Shown here: one piece after another, positions 63,978 to 64,000 of the stretch
Position numbering within the stretch: position 1 is the first letter of the stretch
Layout of the letters: the number at the start of each line of letters is the position of its first letter
From: Alcaligenaceae bacterium
GTDB taxonomy: Bacteria; Pseudomonadota; Gammaproteobacteria; Burkholderiales; Burkholderiaceae_B
NCBI GenBank assembly: GCA_013416435.1
Contig: JACCEN010000005.1
Span: forward strand, 62,001 to 126,000
Direction: 5' to 3'
Length of the DNA stretch: 64,000 nucleotides
Position numbers and translations under genes: made by a program
The notes under the pieces: model-generated
Told to the model about the DNA's origin: nothing
Database searches by the model: none
Seen by the model: the letters and a program-made list of their open reading frames with translations, nothing else

Positions 63978-64000
63978 GGGCTTACCCGACAAAGGTCAAT

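Overview
The window is chromosomal DNA from a betaproteobacterium, most likely of the family Alcaligenaceae (Bordetella, Achromobacter or Pusillimonas relatives). This rests on the GC-rich coding, the Bug-type (TctC) periplasmic binding protein, the order greA-yhbY-rlmE-ftsH-folP-glmM, the FtsH N-terminus and the set of genes linking hda, pcnB and folK. I cannot name the genus. The gene content is mostly housekeeping. I see no prophage, insertion sequence, integrase island or CRISPR array.

Layout. 1-4.4 kb: the 3' part of a class I fumarase, then a tightly coupled three-gene operon that looks like the itaconate degradation pathway (itaconyl-CoA hydratase, CoA transferase, citramalyl-CoA lyase). 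4.4-7.7 kb, minus strand: hda, a HAD phosphatase, pcnB and folK. 7.9-14.6 kb: purM, then minus-strand AEC permease-tsaE-amiC-mutL-miaA. 14.8-22.7 kb: an orphan TctC-like binding protein, nhaA, tRNA-Arg(CCT), an unusual lipoprotein sulfatase, an FMN reductase, ung, a flavin reductase and ybaK. 22.7-26.7 kb: xerD and a complete molybdate locus modABC with convergent modE and a ModE operator. 26.8-32.8 kb: an AddB/AddA-like nuclease-helicase pair. 32.9-36.0 kb: SRP RNA, dnaX, ybaB, recR. 36.2-40.0 kb: a SsuABC/TauABC-type importer and transaldolase. 40.1-54.3 kb: carA, carB, four inserted accessory genes, then greA, yhbY, rlmE, ftsH, folP and glmM. 54.4-64 kb: an OlsB-like acyltransferase, ppx, ppk, pstSCAB and a patatin-like phospholipase. 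The last block is a phosphate-homeostasis neighbourhood with recognisable Pho boxes before pstS and, less clearly, ppk.

The most unusual signal is a family of about 21 roughly 30-bp palindromes of the form GGGGTCAGACCCC - 4 nt - GGGGTCTGACCCC at ten intergenic loci. They lie almost exclusively within about 15 nt of a stop codon, often form short arrays with centre-to-centre spacing near 45 or 54 bp, and vary by paired substitutions that keep the stem. In three genes (miaA, ung, a flavin reductase) the palindrome supplies the last 7-8 codons and the stop codon. Other points of interest are a terminator-like hairpin in the greA leader, a run of nine Gs and a dockerin-like tail in the sulfatase, a short ModC without a TOBE domain, and a terminator that doubles as the 3' coding end of nhaA.
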